From positions 1,426,001 to 1,490,000 of the forward strand of contig NZ_VOIL01000001.1 in the NCBI RefSeq assembly GCF_007994735.1: a stretch of DNA of 64,000 nt. The letters are read 5' to 3'. Both the position numbers and the translations under genes were made by a program. The notes beneath the pieces were generated by a model. It searched no databases. It had not been told where the DNA came from and saw only the letters and a program-made list of their open reading frames with translations. The stretch is from Nesterenkonia populi (GTDB lineage Bacteria; Actinomycetota; Actinomycetes; Actinomycetales; Micrococcaceae). Below, piece by piece: positions 1 through 9,059 of the stretch (positions within the stretch are counted from its first letter, which is position 1; every line of letters begins with the position of its first letter).

Positions 1-958
1 GCCCGGCAGTCGTCAGCGCCTCCGCGGTGCGGCGGGCCGTTTCCGGGTCGCCGGGACGCAGATGGAGCCTGCCGACCTGCGTTCCGGCGATCGTTTCGAT
101 CGTGCCGGCCTCCACGCGGGCAGGCAGCCCCTGCTCGGAGAGCAGGGCGAACAGGTCGCCGACGCTGCGGATCCGGTGCGTCTCAGTGAGCAGGACCTCC
201 ACCAGCTGCTCGCCGGGGCTCAGCCCCGCGGTGGGCGGAAGCGAGATAAGCTCCTTGGACAGCGGGGAGCCGGTGTCAGAGATGACGTCCAGCAGTCGGC
301 CCGTCCGAGCAATGCGGCCCTCCTCGAGCAGGGAGACGGAGTCGCATACCTCGCGGACCACAGACATTTCGTGGGTGATGATCACCACAGTGATGCCCAG
401 CCGGTCGCGCAGCCGGCGTATCAGCTGCAGGATCTGACGAGTGGTGGCGGAGTCCAGGGCCGAGGTCGGCTCGTCGCAGATCAGCACCTGCGGGTCAGCT
501 GCCAGGGCGCGGGCGATGCCGACGCGCTGCTTCTGCCCGCCGGAGAGCTGGGCGGGGTAGTTGCGAGCCCGGTCGGAGAGGCCCACCAGATCCAGCAGCT
601 CAGCGGTCCGGCTCCGTCGTTCGGCGCGGCCGACGCCGGCCACCTCAAGGGGGTGGGCGATGTTCTGCTCCGCGGTGCGGGAGTCCAGCAGGTTCACGTG
701 CTGAAAGACCATTCCGATGCTGCGGCGCGCCCGGCGCAGCTGACGGCCGTGGGCGGCGCCGATGTCTGTCTCGCCGATGGTGATGGCGCCCTCAGTGACC
801 CGCTCCAGGCCCGTGAGGCAGCGGATCAGGGTGGACTTGCCGGCGCCGGAGCGGCCCACGATCCCATGGATCTCTCCGGCGCCGATGCTCAATGAGACGT
901 CATCCAGCGCAGTGACTCCGCCGGGGTAGACCTTGCTGACGTCGAACAGGGTGATCAT
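1..958 (-). CDS. metN: Methionine ABC transporter ATP-binding protein MetN (partial, 3' end outside window)
   Basis: This is the ATPase of the D/L-methionine importer (MetNIQ). It energises uptake from the cytoplasmic face of the membrane. About 319 residues are visible from the ATG at 958; the C-terminal end runs off the window. The Walker A motif (GRSGAGKST) is near residue 40, the ABC signature ([15 protein letters not shown]) near residue 145, and Walker B with D-loop ([11 protein letters not shown]) follows. After the ATPase core comes about 90 residues matching the NIL (ACT-like) domain that senses methionine and separates MetN from other ABC ATPases. A promoter-like TAAATT (968-973, minus strand) lies 9 nt before the ATG, with TTCAGA 17 nt further upstream. 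The permease and binding-protein genes, if adjacent, lie left of the window. I saw no SAM riboswitch in the 77-bp gap. Confidence 0.9.
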   Translation of the reverse strand, partial: MITLFDVSKVYPGGVTALDDVSLSIGAGEIHGIVGRSGAGKSTLIRCLTGLERVTEGAITIGETDIGAAHGRQLRRARRSIGMVFQHVNLLDSRTAEQNIAHPLEVAGVGRAERRSRTAELLDLVGLSDRARNYPAQLSGGQKQRVGIARALAADPQVLICDEPTSALDSATTRQILQLIRRLRDRLGITVVIITHEMSVVREVCDSVSLLEEGRIARTGRLLDVISDTGSPLSKELISLPPTAGLSPGEQLVEVLLTETHRIRSVGDLFALLSEQGLPARVEAGTIETIAGTQVGRLHLRPGDPETARRTAEALTTAG

Positions 959-1035
959 AGCCTGGCCAATTTACCCACGGTTGTGAACTTTCTGAAATCT
1001 CCCGTTCACATTCCGTCACCTGTACGGTGGGATCC

Positions 1036-1245
1036 ATGCTGGCTCTGATGTGGTGGTTCATCGTGGCCGTCTCCCTGGGCACTATGACCGTCTACGGCAT
1101 CGTGAAGGTCTTCGGGGGTCTCGTCGAGAGCTCCCAGAGCTCCTCCAACCAGGCGAGAGCCGCGGCGATCTGGGTGCCGGCCCTCATCGTGCTCGCCGCG
1201 ATGATGATCCTCATCACCATCGTGCTCCTGTCGGTGCTCGGCTGA
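1036..1245 (+). CDS. Small two-helix membrane protein, function unknown
   Basis: This is a 69-residue protein with two hydrophobic segments (about residues 3-24 and 43-66), joined by a short polar loop rich in Ser and Gln. It is probably an integral membrane protein. I chose the ATG at 1036 over an in-frame GTG at 1027 because TACGGT (1023-1028) lies exactly 7 nt upstream, the spacing of a leaderless transcript. It is divergent from metN. Its stop codon lies 3 bp from the stop of mfd on the opposite strand, so the two genes converge with no terminator between them. I do not recognise the family. Confidence 0.6.
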   Translation: MLALMWWFIVAVSLGTMTVYGIVKVFGGLVESSQSSSNQARAAAIWVPALIVLAAMMILITIVLLSVLG

Positions 1246-1248
1246 GGA

Positions 1249-4200
1249 CTAGGTCGTCTCTGCGGGCCGGAGCAGAGCCTCGTAGACCTGGTTGAGCCAT
1301 TCCAGCAGGTCCGAGTCCACGACGTCGCCTCCGCCGATGGCCTTGGTGGTCGGCTTCGGGAGCAGCAGATGGTTCATCGAGGCCTTGTGCTGGGCGCCGC
1401 GGTACATGCGCTCCATGCGCAGCTGACGAGACTCGGCGAGCTCCTGCACGGGGGCGAACCGGACGAACCTGCCCTGCACTCCCACGTCGGTGACCCCGAC
1501 GGCACGCACCCGGTTGCGGAAGCGTGCCACGTCGACCAGGTTCTGGGCGGGCTCGGGCAGCTCGCCGTACCTGTCCTGCCACTCCTGGACGACGGCATCG
1601 ACGTTCTCCTCGGTGTCGGCCGCCGCCAGGCGCCTGTAGCCCTCAAGGCGCAGGGGCTCGGAGGGGACGTACTCGTTGGGCAGGTGGGCGTTGATCGGCA
1701 GTTCGATCTTCACCTCGGCGGGGTGTGTGTCCTCCTCCCCGCGGTAGTCTGCGACCGCCTCCCCGACCATGCGCAGGTAGAGGTCGAAGCCGACGCCCTC
1801 GATGTGCCCGGACTGCTGGCCCCCGAGCAGGTTTCCGGCACCGCGCAGCTGCAGGTCCTTCTTGGCGAGCTGGAACCCCGCGCCCAGCTCGTTGTGCGCG
1901 GCCACGGCCTTCAGCCGCTCCAGGGCGTCCTCGCCGAGGGGCTTCTCCGCCGGATAGAGGAAGTAGGCGTAGGCGCGCTCCCGGGAGCGGCCCACACGCC
2001 CGCGCAGCTGATGCAGCTGGGAAAGGCCGAACGCGGAGGCCTTGTCGACGATCAGGGTGTTGGCGTTGGAGATGTCCAGGCCGGTCTCGATGATGGTGGT
2101 GGACACCAGCACGTCGAAGCGCCGCTCCCAGAAGTCGTTGACGATCTGCTCCAGCCGGGCCTCGCCCATCTGCCCGTGGGCGACCTCCACCCGCGCCTCG
2201 GGCACCAGCTCCCGGATCCGTGCGGCGACGCGGTCGATGTCTGACACCCGGTTGTGCACGTAGAACACCTGGCCCTCGCGCATCAGCTCACGCCGGACCG
2301 CCGCGGAGACCTGCTTGTCCGTGTAGGGGCCCACATAGGTGAGCACGGGATGGCGCTCCTCGGGCGGGGTGTTCAGCTCAGAGGTCTCCCGGATGCCGGC
2401 CAAGGACATCTCCAGGGTGCGCGGGATGGGCGTGGCGGTCATCGCGAGGACATCCACATTGGTGCGCAGCTTCTTCAGCTGCTCCTTGTGCTCGACGCCG
2501 AAGCGCTGCTCCTCATCGATGACCACCAGGCCGAGGTCCTTGAACTTGATCTCTCCGCCGAGCAGGCGATGGGTGCCGATGACGACGTCGATGCTGCCGT
2601 CGCGCAGCCCGCTGAGGACCTCCCGGGATTCCTTGACGGTCTGGAAGCGGGAGAGGGCCCGGACCTTCACAGGGAAGCCGGCGTAGCGTTCGGTGAAGGT
2701 CTCGTAGTGCTGGGAGACCAGCAGAGTGGTGGGCACCAGCACTGCCGCCTGCTTGCCGTCCTGCACAGCTTTGAAGGCGGCCCGGATGGCGATCTCTGTC
2801 TTGCCGAAGCCGACGTCGCCGGAGATCAGCCGGTCCATGGGGACCTCGGACTCCATGTCCTGCTTGACCTCCTCCATGGCGGAGAGCTGGTCGGGGGTCT
2901 CCACGTAGGGGAAGGCGTCCTCGAGCTCGTTCTGCCACGGGGTGTCGGGGCCGTAGGCATGCCCGCGGGAGGCCATGCGAGCCGCGTAGAGCCGGATCAG
3001 CTCCGCGGCGATCTCCTTGACCGCCTTCTTCGCCTTCCGCTTGGTGGCCGCCCAGTCGGAGCCGCCCATCTTGGAGAGGCTGGGCTCGTCGCCGCCCACG
3101 TACTGGCTGACCTGGTCCAGCTGGTCGGTGGGGACCATCAGCCGGTCCTTGGGCGCGCCGCGCTTGGAGGAGGCGTATTCGAGCACCATGTACTCGCGCA
3201 TGCCGGCGGTGCCGGCCCGGATGGCCTGCGGCGAGCCCACAGGGCGCTGCACCAGCTCCACGAACTGGCCGATGCCGTGCTGCTCGTGGACCACGTAGTC
3301 GCCCTGGGTCAGGGCGAGCGGGTCGACGGCGTTCTTGCGTCGCCGGGCCCGGGTCCTGCCGTCGCGCCGGCCCTCCTGCCGGATGGACCGGCCCAGCATC
3401 TCGGACTCGGTGAGCAGGGCGAGCTGAAGCTCGTCCAGCGCGAATCCTTCGGCCACGTTCGCGGTGGTCACGGTGATCCTCCCCGCAGCGGGAGCATCAT
3501 CGAGGGACTCGGTGCGCTGGTGGGGCACCCGGTGCTCCTCCAGCAGCTCAGCCACGCGCGCCGCCGAGCCGGAGCCGGCGGTGGTGACCACAACTTTCCA
3601 GTCGTCCTCGGCGCGGCCGGCGAGGAACTCCATGACCTGCTCCACGGATCCGCGGTAGCCGATGGGCTCCCGTGAGGCGATGGAGACGATGTCAGCGTCC
3701 TGCTCCAGCTCGGCGTCGAGCCCGAAGGAGGTGATGCTCCACCAGCCGCGGCCCTGCTCCAGGGCGTGCTCGCGGGTCTCTGTGAGGCTGGCGAAGGCCC
3801 CGGTGGACAGGGAGCCCTCCTCGCGGTCGGTGACCGCCAGCGGGGAGGCTGCGCCGTCAGCGGAGGCCTGCCAGGCGGCGGCGAGGAACTCCTCATTGGT
3901 GGCGGCGAGGTCGTGGGCCCGGGTGCGGACCTTCTCCGGCTCCACCACCACGGTCAGGGAGCCTTCGGGCAGCTCGGCGACCAGCGGCACCAGCTTCTCG
4001 GCCAGCACGGGGGTGAGGGACTCCATGCCTTCGACGGCGATGCCTTCCGAGATCTTCTGGAGCATGTCGACGGCGTGCGGCATCTCAGCCATCAGGGACT
4101 TGGCGCGGGCGGCGACATCATCGGTGATCAGCAGCTCGCGGCAGGGCACAGCGTCCACCCGGGCGGGCGACTCGTCGGCGTCGAGGGAGCGCTGGTCGGC

Positions 4201-4866
4201 GATGGAGAAGTACCGCATCTGCTCAGCCTCGTCGCCGAAGAACTCCACGCGCACCGGGTGGGTCTCGTTCGGAGGGAAGATGTCGAGGATGCCGCCTCGG
4301 ACGGCGAACTCCCCACGGCGGGTGACCATGTCCACCCGGGAGTAGGCGGCCGCGCCCAGCCGGGTGACGACGTCGTCGAACTCGTAGAGCTCCCCGGACT
4401 TCAGGGTGACCGGGGCCAGGTCTCCGAGCCCGGCGATGATCGGCTGGATCACGGCGCGGACCGGCGCGACGACGACGTCGAGCCTCCCTGCCTCCTGCGG
4501 GCGGCTGAGCCGGCGCAGCACCCCGAGCCTGCGGCCGACGGTGTCGGAGCGCGGCGAGAGACGCTCGTGCGGCAGGGTCTCCCAGGAGGGGAAGTGTGCG
4601 ACGGCGGCCTCCGGCGCGAATGCGCCCAGGGAGCTGACCAGCTCCTCTGCCTCACGCTCGGTGGCGGTGACCGCAAGGACCACGGCCCCGCTGTGCGCGG
4701 TCCGCAGGCTGTGGGCGGCCTCGGCGATCAGCGCCGGGCGCAGGCCCGAGGCCGCGGCGATCTGCAGCTCCTCGGTCCGCTGCCCCGCCGGGTGCTGGGC
4801 GGCGGAGGCAACCCGCGAGTAGGAGGAGTCTGAGGACAGGGCCGTGCGCAGACCGGAGAGAGCCAT
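1249..4866 (-). CDS. mfd: Transcription-repair coupling factor Mfd
   Basis: Mfd is an ATP-driven translocase that removes RNA polymerase stalled at DNA lesions and recruits UvrA. The product is 1205 residues, a normal length for actinobacterial Mfd. Domains run in the expected order: an N-terminal UvrB-like region, an RNA-polymerase-interacting segment around residues 515-530 (GDYVVHEQHGIGQF), and a RecG-like motor. The motor has Walker A GDVGFGKTE near residue 685, DEEQRFGV near residue 784, TATPIPRTL, and motif VI in QLRGRVGRSRERAYAYF. A C-terminal TRCF domain follows. The ATG at 4866 is preceded by about 175 bp of non-coding DNA, so the gene probably has its own promoter. Confidence 0.97.
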   Translation of the reverse strand: MALSGLRTALSSDSSYSRVASAAQHPAGQRTEELQIAAASGLRPALIAEAAHSLRTAHSGAVVLAVTATEREAEELVSSLGAFAPEAAVAHFPSWETLPHERLSPRSDTVGRRLGVLRRLSRPQEAGRLDVVVAPVRAVIQPIIAGLGDLAPVTLKSGELYEFDDVVTRLGAAAYSRVDMVTRRGEFAVRGGILDIFPPNETHPVRVEFFGDEAEQMRYFSIADQRSLDADESPARVDAVPCRELLITDDVAARAKSLMAEMPHAVDMLQKISEGIAVEGMESLTPVLAEKLVPLVAELPEGSLTVVVEPEKVRTRAHDLAATNEEFLAAAWQASADGAASPLAVTDREEGSLSTGAFASLTETREHALEQGRGWWSITSFGLDAELEQDADIVSIASREPIGYRGSVEQVMEFLAGRAEDDWKVVVTTAGSGSAARVAELLEEHRVPHQRTESLDDAPAAGRITVTTANVAEGFALDELQLALLTESEMLGRSIRQEGRRDGRTRARRRKNAVDPLALTQGDYVVHEQHGIGQFVELVQRPVGSPQAIRAGTAGMREYMVLEYASSKRGAPKDRLMVPTDQLDQVSQYVGGDEPSLSKMGGSDWAATKRKAKKAVKEIAAELIRLYAARMASRGHAYGPDTPWQNELEDAFPYVETPDQLSAMEEVKQDMESEVPMDRLISGDVGFGKTEIAIRAAFKAVQDGKQAAVLVPTTLLVSQHYETFTERYAGFPVKVRALSRFQTVKESREVLSGLRDGSIDVVIGTHRLLGGEIKFKDLGLVVIDEEQRFGVEHKEQLKKLRTNVDVLAMTATPIPRTLEMSLAGIRETSELNTPPEERHPVLTYVGPYTDKQVSAAVRRELMREGQVFYVHNRVSDIDRVAARIRELVPEARVEVAHGQMGEARLEQIVNDFWERRFDVLVSTTIIETGLDISNANTLIVDKASAFGLSQLHQLRGRVGRSRERAYAYFLYPAEKPLGEDALERLKAVAAHNELGAGFQLAKKDLQLRGAGNLLGGQQSGHIEGVGFDLYLRMVGEAVADYRGEEDTHPAEVKIELPINAHLPNEYVPSEPLRLEGYRRLAAADTEENVDAVVQEWQDRYGELPEPAQNLVDVARFRNRVRAVGVTDVGVQGRFVRFAPVQELAESRQLRMERMYRGAQHKASMNHLLLPKPTTKAIGGGDVVDSDLLEWLNQVYEALLRPAETT

Positions 4867-5041
4867 AAGGGTGAGAGAGCCTCGCTTGAGTGGACGGATT
4901 CGACCGCAGGCCAGAATACCGCCTGTCGGGACTGCTCGGCGGTGGGGTCGCCGACTGCTCCCATCAAGAGAGGCCAGTCCGTGTCAGTCTGGGTGACCTG
5001 CAGGAGAAAGTCGGTGCATGATGAACCCTAAGGCAGCATCG

Positions 5042-6070
5042 TCACTCTCTGGGAGACTGTGCAGCAGTCAGCGGGGGAGCTTTCTTCGCGCCGAGTCCGG
5101 TCAGCCAGGGGCTGAGCCGGGTGCGATTGACCAGCAGGCCCAGAGGCCAGCAGATCGCCAGCGCGATGGCCGCGCGCGCCGGCGGGAACTCCGCCGCATC
5201 GCTGACGAGGAAGAGGACGTAGGGGTGCAGGAACACCACCAGTGTGCCCGTGGCCACCAGCTGGGAGACGCCGCCGCCGATCCCCGGAACGGCTTTCAGC
5301 AGCGAGTCCGCCCAGGTGGAGAAGATCAGCACCAGGCCGATGCAGATCAGCACCGCCAGCGCGGGTGAGACCAGGTAGTCCCCGAACCCGGACCACTTCA
5401 TGTTCATCGTCCGGTACCCCGAAGAGACCCCATACAGTCCCGCAAAGATCAGGCCCATGCCCACCGCCCCCGCAAACGGGGACCGGGCTGCGGCCTCCGC
5501 CCATGGGGCCGTCAGCAGGCGGCGCACCCAGAAGCCGGCAAGAATATAGGCCGCGCACGCCGGAGCCAGGCCGACGCCCAGCGGGGTGTAGGACATCAGC
5601 GAGTCCGGGATCTGCGCCAGCGCCAGCCCCGCCGCGGCCGCCGGCGGGTGGATCCACCACGGCAGATGCAGCAGCCCCCGCACCAGCAGCACCGCGAAGA
5701 AGAGCACCGAGATGAACCAGAACGCCAGATACGGGCTGTGCGTCAGCCCGCCCCCGTAGGCGGCCCCGGCAATCAGCTCCCAGGGGCCGTCCTGGTCGAA
5801 GGGCCTCGGGGTGAAGCCATGGATCACCACCAGAGCCGAGAGCACCAGGAACCATGTCACATACGGGACGCCCAGCGTCCGCCAGCGCACCGACGCCTCA
5901 CGGCTGAACCCGCGGCTGGAGGAGAGAAAGAACCCCGCCAGGAAGAAGAACAGCGGCATCCGCCATATCTGCAGGTACTCCTCGCCCGGCATGAACGGCC
6001 AGGCATGCCCGAGCACCACCGCGACGACAGAAATGACCCGCAACAGGTCAATGCCGACGTTGCGGGTCAT
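5042..6070 (-). CDS. Acyltransferase family 3 membrane protein
   Basis: This is a 342-residue polytopic protein with about ten hydrophobic segments. The N-terminal segment carries the features of the acyltransferase-3 (OafA/NodX/WecH) family: an early GHAWPF with the conserved His, and RMPLFFFLAGFF. Members transfer acetyl or other acyl groups to carbohydrates or lipids at the membrane. The acceptor cannot be predicted here because no polysaccharide gene adjoins it; neighbours are mfd upstream and a small membrane protein. The gene has an isolated ATG at 6070, with 38 bp to the next gene. Confidence 0.8.
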   Translation of the reverse strand: MTRNVGIDLLRVISVVAVVLGHAWPFMPGEEYLQIWRMPLFFFLAGFFLSSSRGFSREASVRWRTLGVPYVTWFLVLSALVVIHGFTPRPFDQDGPWELIAGAAYGGGLTHSPYLAFWFISVLFFAVLLVRGLLHLPWWIHPPAAAAGLALAQIPDSLMSYTPLGVGLAPACAAYILAGFWVRRLLTAPWAEAAARSPFAGAVGMGLIFAGLYGVSSGYRTMNMKWSGFGDYLVSPALAVLICIGLVLIFSTWADSLLKAVPGIGGGVSQLVATGTLVVFLHPYVLFLVSDAAEFPPARAAIALAICWPLGLLVNRTRLSPWLTGLGAKKAPPLTAAQSPRE

Positions 6071-6108
6071 GTCTGAATATGAAGCTGTGTGCGCTCAGCG
6101 CGCCCAGC

Positions 6109-6438
6109 TCAGTACTGGGAGGAAGGCTGGCGCTCGCCGACCGGGGCGTTGGACTCGGCGGCGCGGGAGGCCATGGCGTCCAGCGGCTCGCCATGCTCAC
6201 CGTGGAGGTCCTGCTCATCAAGCGTGTCGGACCGGCCGATGACCTCCTTGGCCACGAAGAATGCGCCGGCGTAGAGGCCCAGGAAGATCAGGCCGGGCAG
6301 CCAGACCTGGTCCAGGTCCCAGAAGTTCAGCGCAACGGCGGAGCCCACCAGCAGGAGGAGCACGAAGAGGAACGCGGCGAAGTTGCCGAGGAAGCGTCCT
6401 TGGCCGGAAAAGGCCTTGACCTGGCCGTTGCTGATCAT
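6109..6438 (-). CDS. Small membrane protein, function unknown
   Basis: The product has 109 residues, with two transmembrane segments (about residues 18-40 and 47-68) and a polar, Glu/Ser-rich C-terminal tail. The start at 6438 is favoured because the upstream sequence carries GAAGGAGAG, a good ribosome binding site. The longer reading frame to 6558 would overlap deoC by over 100 bp. It follows deoC by 10 bp and is probably the last gene of the nucleoside-salvage operon. I do not recognise the family; it could be a small accessory or hypothetical protein typical of Micrococcaceae. Confidence 0.65.
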   Translation of the reverse strand: MISNGQVKAFSGQGRFLGNFAAFLFVLLLLVGSAVALNFWDLDQVWLPGLIFLGLYAGAFFVAKEVIGRSDTLDEQDLHGEHGEPLDAMASRAAESNAPVGERQPSSQY

Positions 6439-6448
6439 CTGCTCTCCT

Positions 6449-7150
6449 TCAGTAGGCGTTCTCGGCGGAGCCGTTATTCTCGGCACCCACAATATCAAGC
6501 GATGCGCTCGCCCCGAGCCTGGTGGCGCCGGCAGCGAGCATCTTCGCAGCGTCCTCATAGGTGCGGACCCCGCCGGAGGCCTTGATTCCCAGTCGGCCTC
6601 CGACCTCCTGGTGCATCAGGACGATATCCTCCACGGCGGCGCCGCCGCCGGCGAACCCGGTGGAGGTCTTGACGAAATCAGCCCCAGCGGCCTCAGCGGC
6701 GCGGCACACCAGGCGCTTGGCGTTCTCGGTGAGCAGGGCTGTCTCCAGGATGACCTTGAGGATGGCGCCGCCGTCATGGGCGGCACGGGCGACCGCATCG
6801 ATCTGCGCCTGGACTTCGGTCTCCAGGCCGGCATTGGCGTCGGCGACGTCGACGACCATGTCGATCTCCGAGGCGCCGTTGAAGACCGCCTCATCCGTCT
6901 CGGCGACCTTTGCGGCGGTGGTGGTCGCCCCCAGGGGAAAGCCGACGACGGTGCAGGTTCTGACCCGGCTGCCCCTGAGGAGCTCGGCGACCATCCGCAC
7001 CCACCGGGGGTTGATGCATGCGGAGGCGAACTGATGGTCCAGGGCTTCCTGGGCCGTGCGGCGGACCGTCTCCTCGGAGGCGTCGGCCTTCAGCAGCGTG
7101 TGGTCGATCAGGCCGGCGACGGCGGCGGGGGAAAGGGGGGTATCAGTCAT
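6449..7150 (-). CDS. deoC: Deoxyribose-phosphate aldolase
   Basis: This class I aldolase splits 2-deoxyribose-5-phosphate into glyceraldehyde-3-phosphate and acetaldehyde, ending deoxynucleoside catabolism. The product has 233 residues, slightly over the usual 220-230. It shows DHTLLKADA near the N-terminus, the VVGFPLGA strand, the EIDMVVD segment and VKTSTGF, whose Lys is the Schiff-base residue. A GIKASGGVRT loop follows with the second active-site Lys. It starts 4 bp after the stop of the phosphosugar mutase gene, so the two are co-transcribed. The upstream purine nucleoside phosphorylase supplies the matching sugar-1-phosphate. Confidence 0.95.
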   Translation of the reverse strand: MTDTPLSPAAVAGLIDHTLLKADASEETVRRTAQEALDHQFASACINPRWVRMVAELLRGSRVRTCTVVGFPLGATTTAAKVAETDEAVFNGASEIDMVVDVADANAGLETEVQAQIDAVARAAHDGGAILKVILETALLTENAKRLVCRAAEAAGADFVKTSTGFAGGGAAVEDIVLMHQEVGGRLGIKASGGVRTYEDAAKMLAAGATRLGASASLDIVGAENNGSAENAY

Positions 7151-7154
7151 CGGG

Positions 7155-9002
7155 TCAGGCTCCCAGCAGTTGGGTCATGGCAGTGCGCAGGGCCTCCAGG
7201 CGCTCAGCAGCTGAGGCGCGTGCTGCGGAGACGGCATCGGCGGCGTCGGAGGATGCCTCCGCCACGGTCTCCAGGTAGCACTTGACCTTCGGCTCGGTGC
7301 CGGAGGGACGTACGATCACCCGGTCGCCGGCCTCGGTGTAGTAGATGAGGACGTCGGAGGCCTTGTCCTCGGTGAACTCAGCACCGGGCAGCGGCTGACG
7401 GGAGAGGTCCAGAGTCTCAGTCACCGGGGAGCCGGCGATCTCTGCCGGGGCCTGCTGGCGCAGCGCCGCAGTGACGGCGCCCAGCCGGCTGAGGTCGTCC
7501 ACCTTCACCGTGACCTGCCCGGTGAGGAAAAGCCCCGCCTCGGCGGCGATCTCATCCAGGGCGTCCACCACGGTGATGCCCCGCGCCTTCAGGTCAGCGA
7601 CCAGCTCGGCGAAGATCAGTGCGGCGGAGACGCCGTCCTTGTCGCGCACGTGGACCGGGTCCACGTCGAAGCCGATGGCCTCCTCATAGCCGAAGACCAG
7701 GTTGGGCACCCGGGCCAGCCACTTGAACCCGGTGAGGGTCTCCTCGTGGGCGAAGCCGCGCTGGGCGCACAGAGCGCCCAGCTGGCGGGAGGAGACCAAC
7801 GAGTTGCCGATTGCCGGGGAGTCGTTGCCGGCCTCGGTCTGCCAGCCGGGGCGCAGCGGCCCGCGGCGGAGGATGTGGCGGCCCAGCAGGGCGCCGATCT
7901 CGTCCCCGGAGAGCTGCCGCCACCTGTCGGTGTGCTCGTCATAGACAGCCGCTGAGAGACGGTCGGCGTCGGGGTCGTTGGCGAGCACGAGGTCCGCGCT
8001 GCGCTCCGCGGCGGTCCCCAGTGCCAGGTCCAGGGCGCCGGCCTCCTCCGGGTTGGGGAACTCGGCGGTGGGGAAGTCCGGGTCCGGGGCGAACTGCTCC
8101 TCGACGGCGATGGTCTGGCTGAATCCTCCGGCCCTCAGCAGGTCCACCACCATCTGGCCCCCCACGCCGTGCATCGCGGTGTAGACGATCCTCAGGTCCC
8201 GGTGCGGGAAGCCCTCCGGGTCCAGCAGCTCGAGCGCCTCCTGCTGATAGGAGTCGCGGACCTCCTGGCCGAGGACGCTGACACCGCTGGGTCGGGTGAC
8301 CTCCTCGGACGGGATGACGGCGGGGGCGGGGGAGTCGGCAGCGAAGTCAGCGCTGACCACCTCAGCGATGGTCGCGGCGATGTCCTTGTCCGCCGGGGAG
8401 ACGATCTGCGCGCCGACGCCCAGGCCGTCCGGCTCCAGGAACCGGGAGAGCTCGCCGCCCAGGTACACCTTGTAGCCGTTGTCGCGGGGCGGGTTGTGGC
8501 TGGCGGTGACCATGACCCCGACCTCCGCATCGCGGACGAGCACCTGCCGGGCCAGCAGGGGAGTGGGCCCGGGAGCCTCGAACAGGTGAGCCTCCCAGCC
8601 TGCGTCGCGGAAGATCGCCGCGGTGTCATAGGCGAACTCGTCCGACTGGTGCCGGGCGTCGTACCCGATGACGATCCGGTGGGCGGCCTGACCGTCCACA
8701 TCATGCGGGTTGTCCACTGCGGGACGGGCGGCGGCGAGCTTGCCCTCGGCATACTTCAGCAGCCCGGCGGCGGTCTGGCGGACCACCAGCCGGTTCATCC
8801 GCAGCGGCCCGGCCCCCAGCTCGGCGCGCAGCCCGGCGGTGCCGAAGGCCAGGCGCCCGGCGAACAGGCTGCTCAAGGCGGCGCGCGCCTCGGCGTCCTC
8901 GGCGCGGGCCTCGTCAAGAAGCTCCTGCAGCTCGGCGCGCGTGCGCGGGTCCGGATCCAGCTCGATCCAGCGGGTGACGGTGGTCAGCAGCTCATCAGAC
9001 AT
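7155..9002 (-). CDS. Phospho-sugar mutase (alpha-phosphohexomutase superfamily; phosphoglucomutase/phosphopentomutase-like)
   Basis: The product has 615 residues. It shows the four-domain signature of the alpha-D-phosphohexomutases: the phosphoserine loop VMVTASHNPPRDNGYK, the metal-binding loop LANDPDADRL, the sugar-recognition GYEEAIGFDV, and the phosphate-binding RPSGTEPKVKCY. The enzyme moves phosphate between C1 and C6 (hexoses) or C1 and C5 (pentoses). It sits between purine nucleoside phosphorylase and deoC with no separate deoB. I therefore infer that it interconverts ribose- or deoxyribose-1- and 5-phosphate; phosphoglucomutase activity is the alternative. A 57-bp gap separates it from the upstream nucleoside phosphorylase. 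Confidence 0.9.
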   Translation of the reverse strand: MSDELLTTVTRWIELDPDPRTRAELQELLDEARAEDAEARAALSSLFAGRLAFGTAGLRAELGAGPLRMNRLVVRQTAAGLLKYAEGKLAAARPAVDNPHDVDGQAAHRIVIGYDARHQSDEFAYDTAAIFRDAGWEAHLFEAPGPTPLLARQVLVRDAEVGVMVTASHNPPRDNGYKVYLGGELSRFLEPDGLGVGAQIVSPADKDIAATIAEVVSADFAADSPAPAVIPSEEVTRPSGVSVLGQEVRDSYQQEALELLDPEGFPHRDLRIVYTAMHGVGGQMVVDLLRAGGFSQTIAVEEQFAPDPDFPTAEFPNPEEAGALDLALGTAAERSADLVLANDPDADRLSAAVYDEHTDRWRQLSGDEIGALLGRHILRRGPLRPGWQTEAGNDSPAIGNSLVSSRQLGALCAQRGFAHEETLTGFKWLARVPNLVFGYEEAIGFDVDPVHVRDKDGVSAALIFAELVADLKARGITVVDALDEIAAEAGLFLTGQVTVKVDDLSRLGAVTAALRQQAPAEIAGSPVTETLDLSRQPLPGAEFTEDKASDVLIYYTEAGDRVIVRPSGTEPKVKCYLETVAEASSDAADAVSAARASAAERLEALRTAMTQLLGA

Positions 9003-9059
9003 TCAACGGGGCTCCGTTCGGCTCAGGTGGTGCAGAGGAAGGAAGGACGGCGAGGCTGC

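Noticed and set aside
62..895. 277-residue plus-strand reading frame opposite metN
   Set aside because: It is antisense to a strong MetN frame with all ABC motifs; composition is that of a complementary-strand shadow in GC-rich DNA.
959..1035. Possible SAM riboswitch before metN
   Set aside because: Only 77 bp lie between metN and the divergent gene, and the first bases match a plain promoter; there is no room for the fold.
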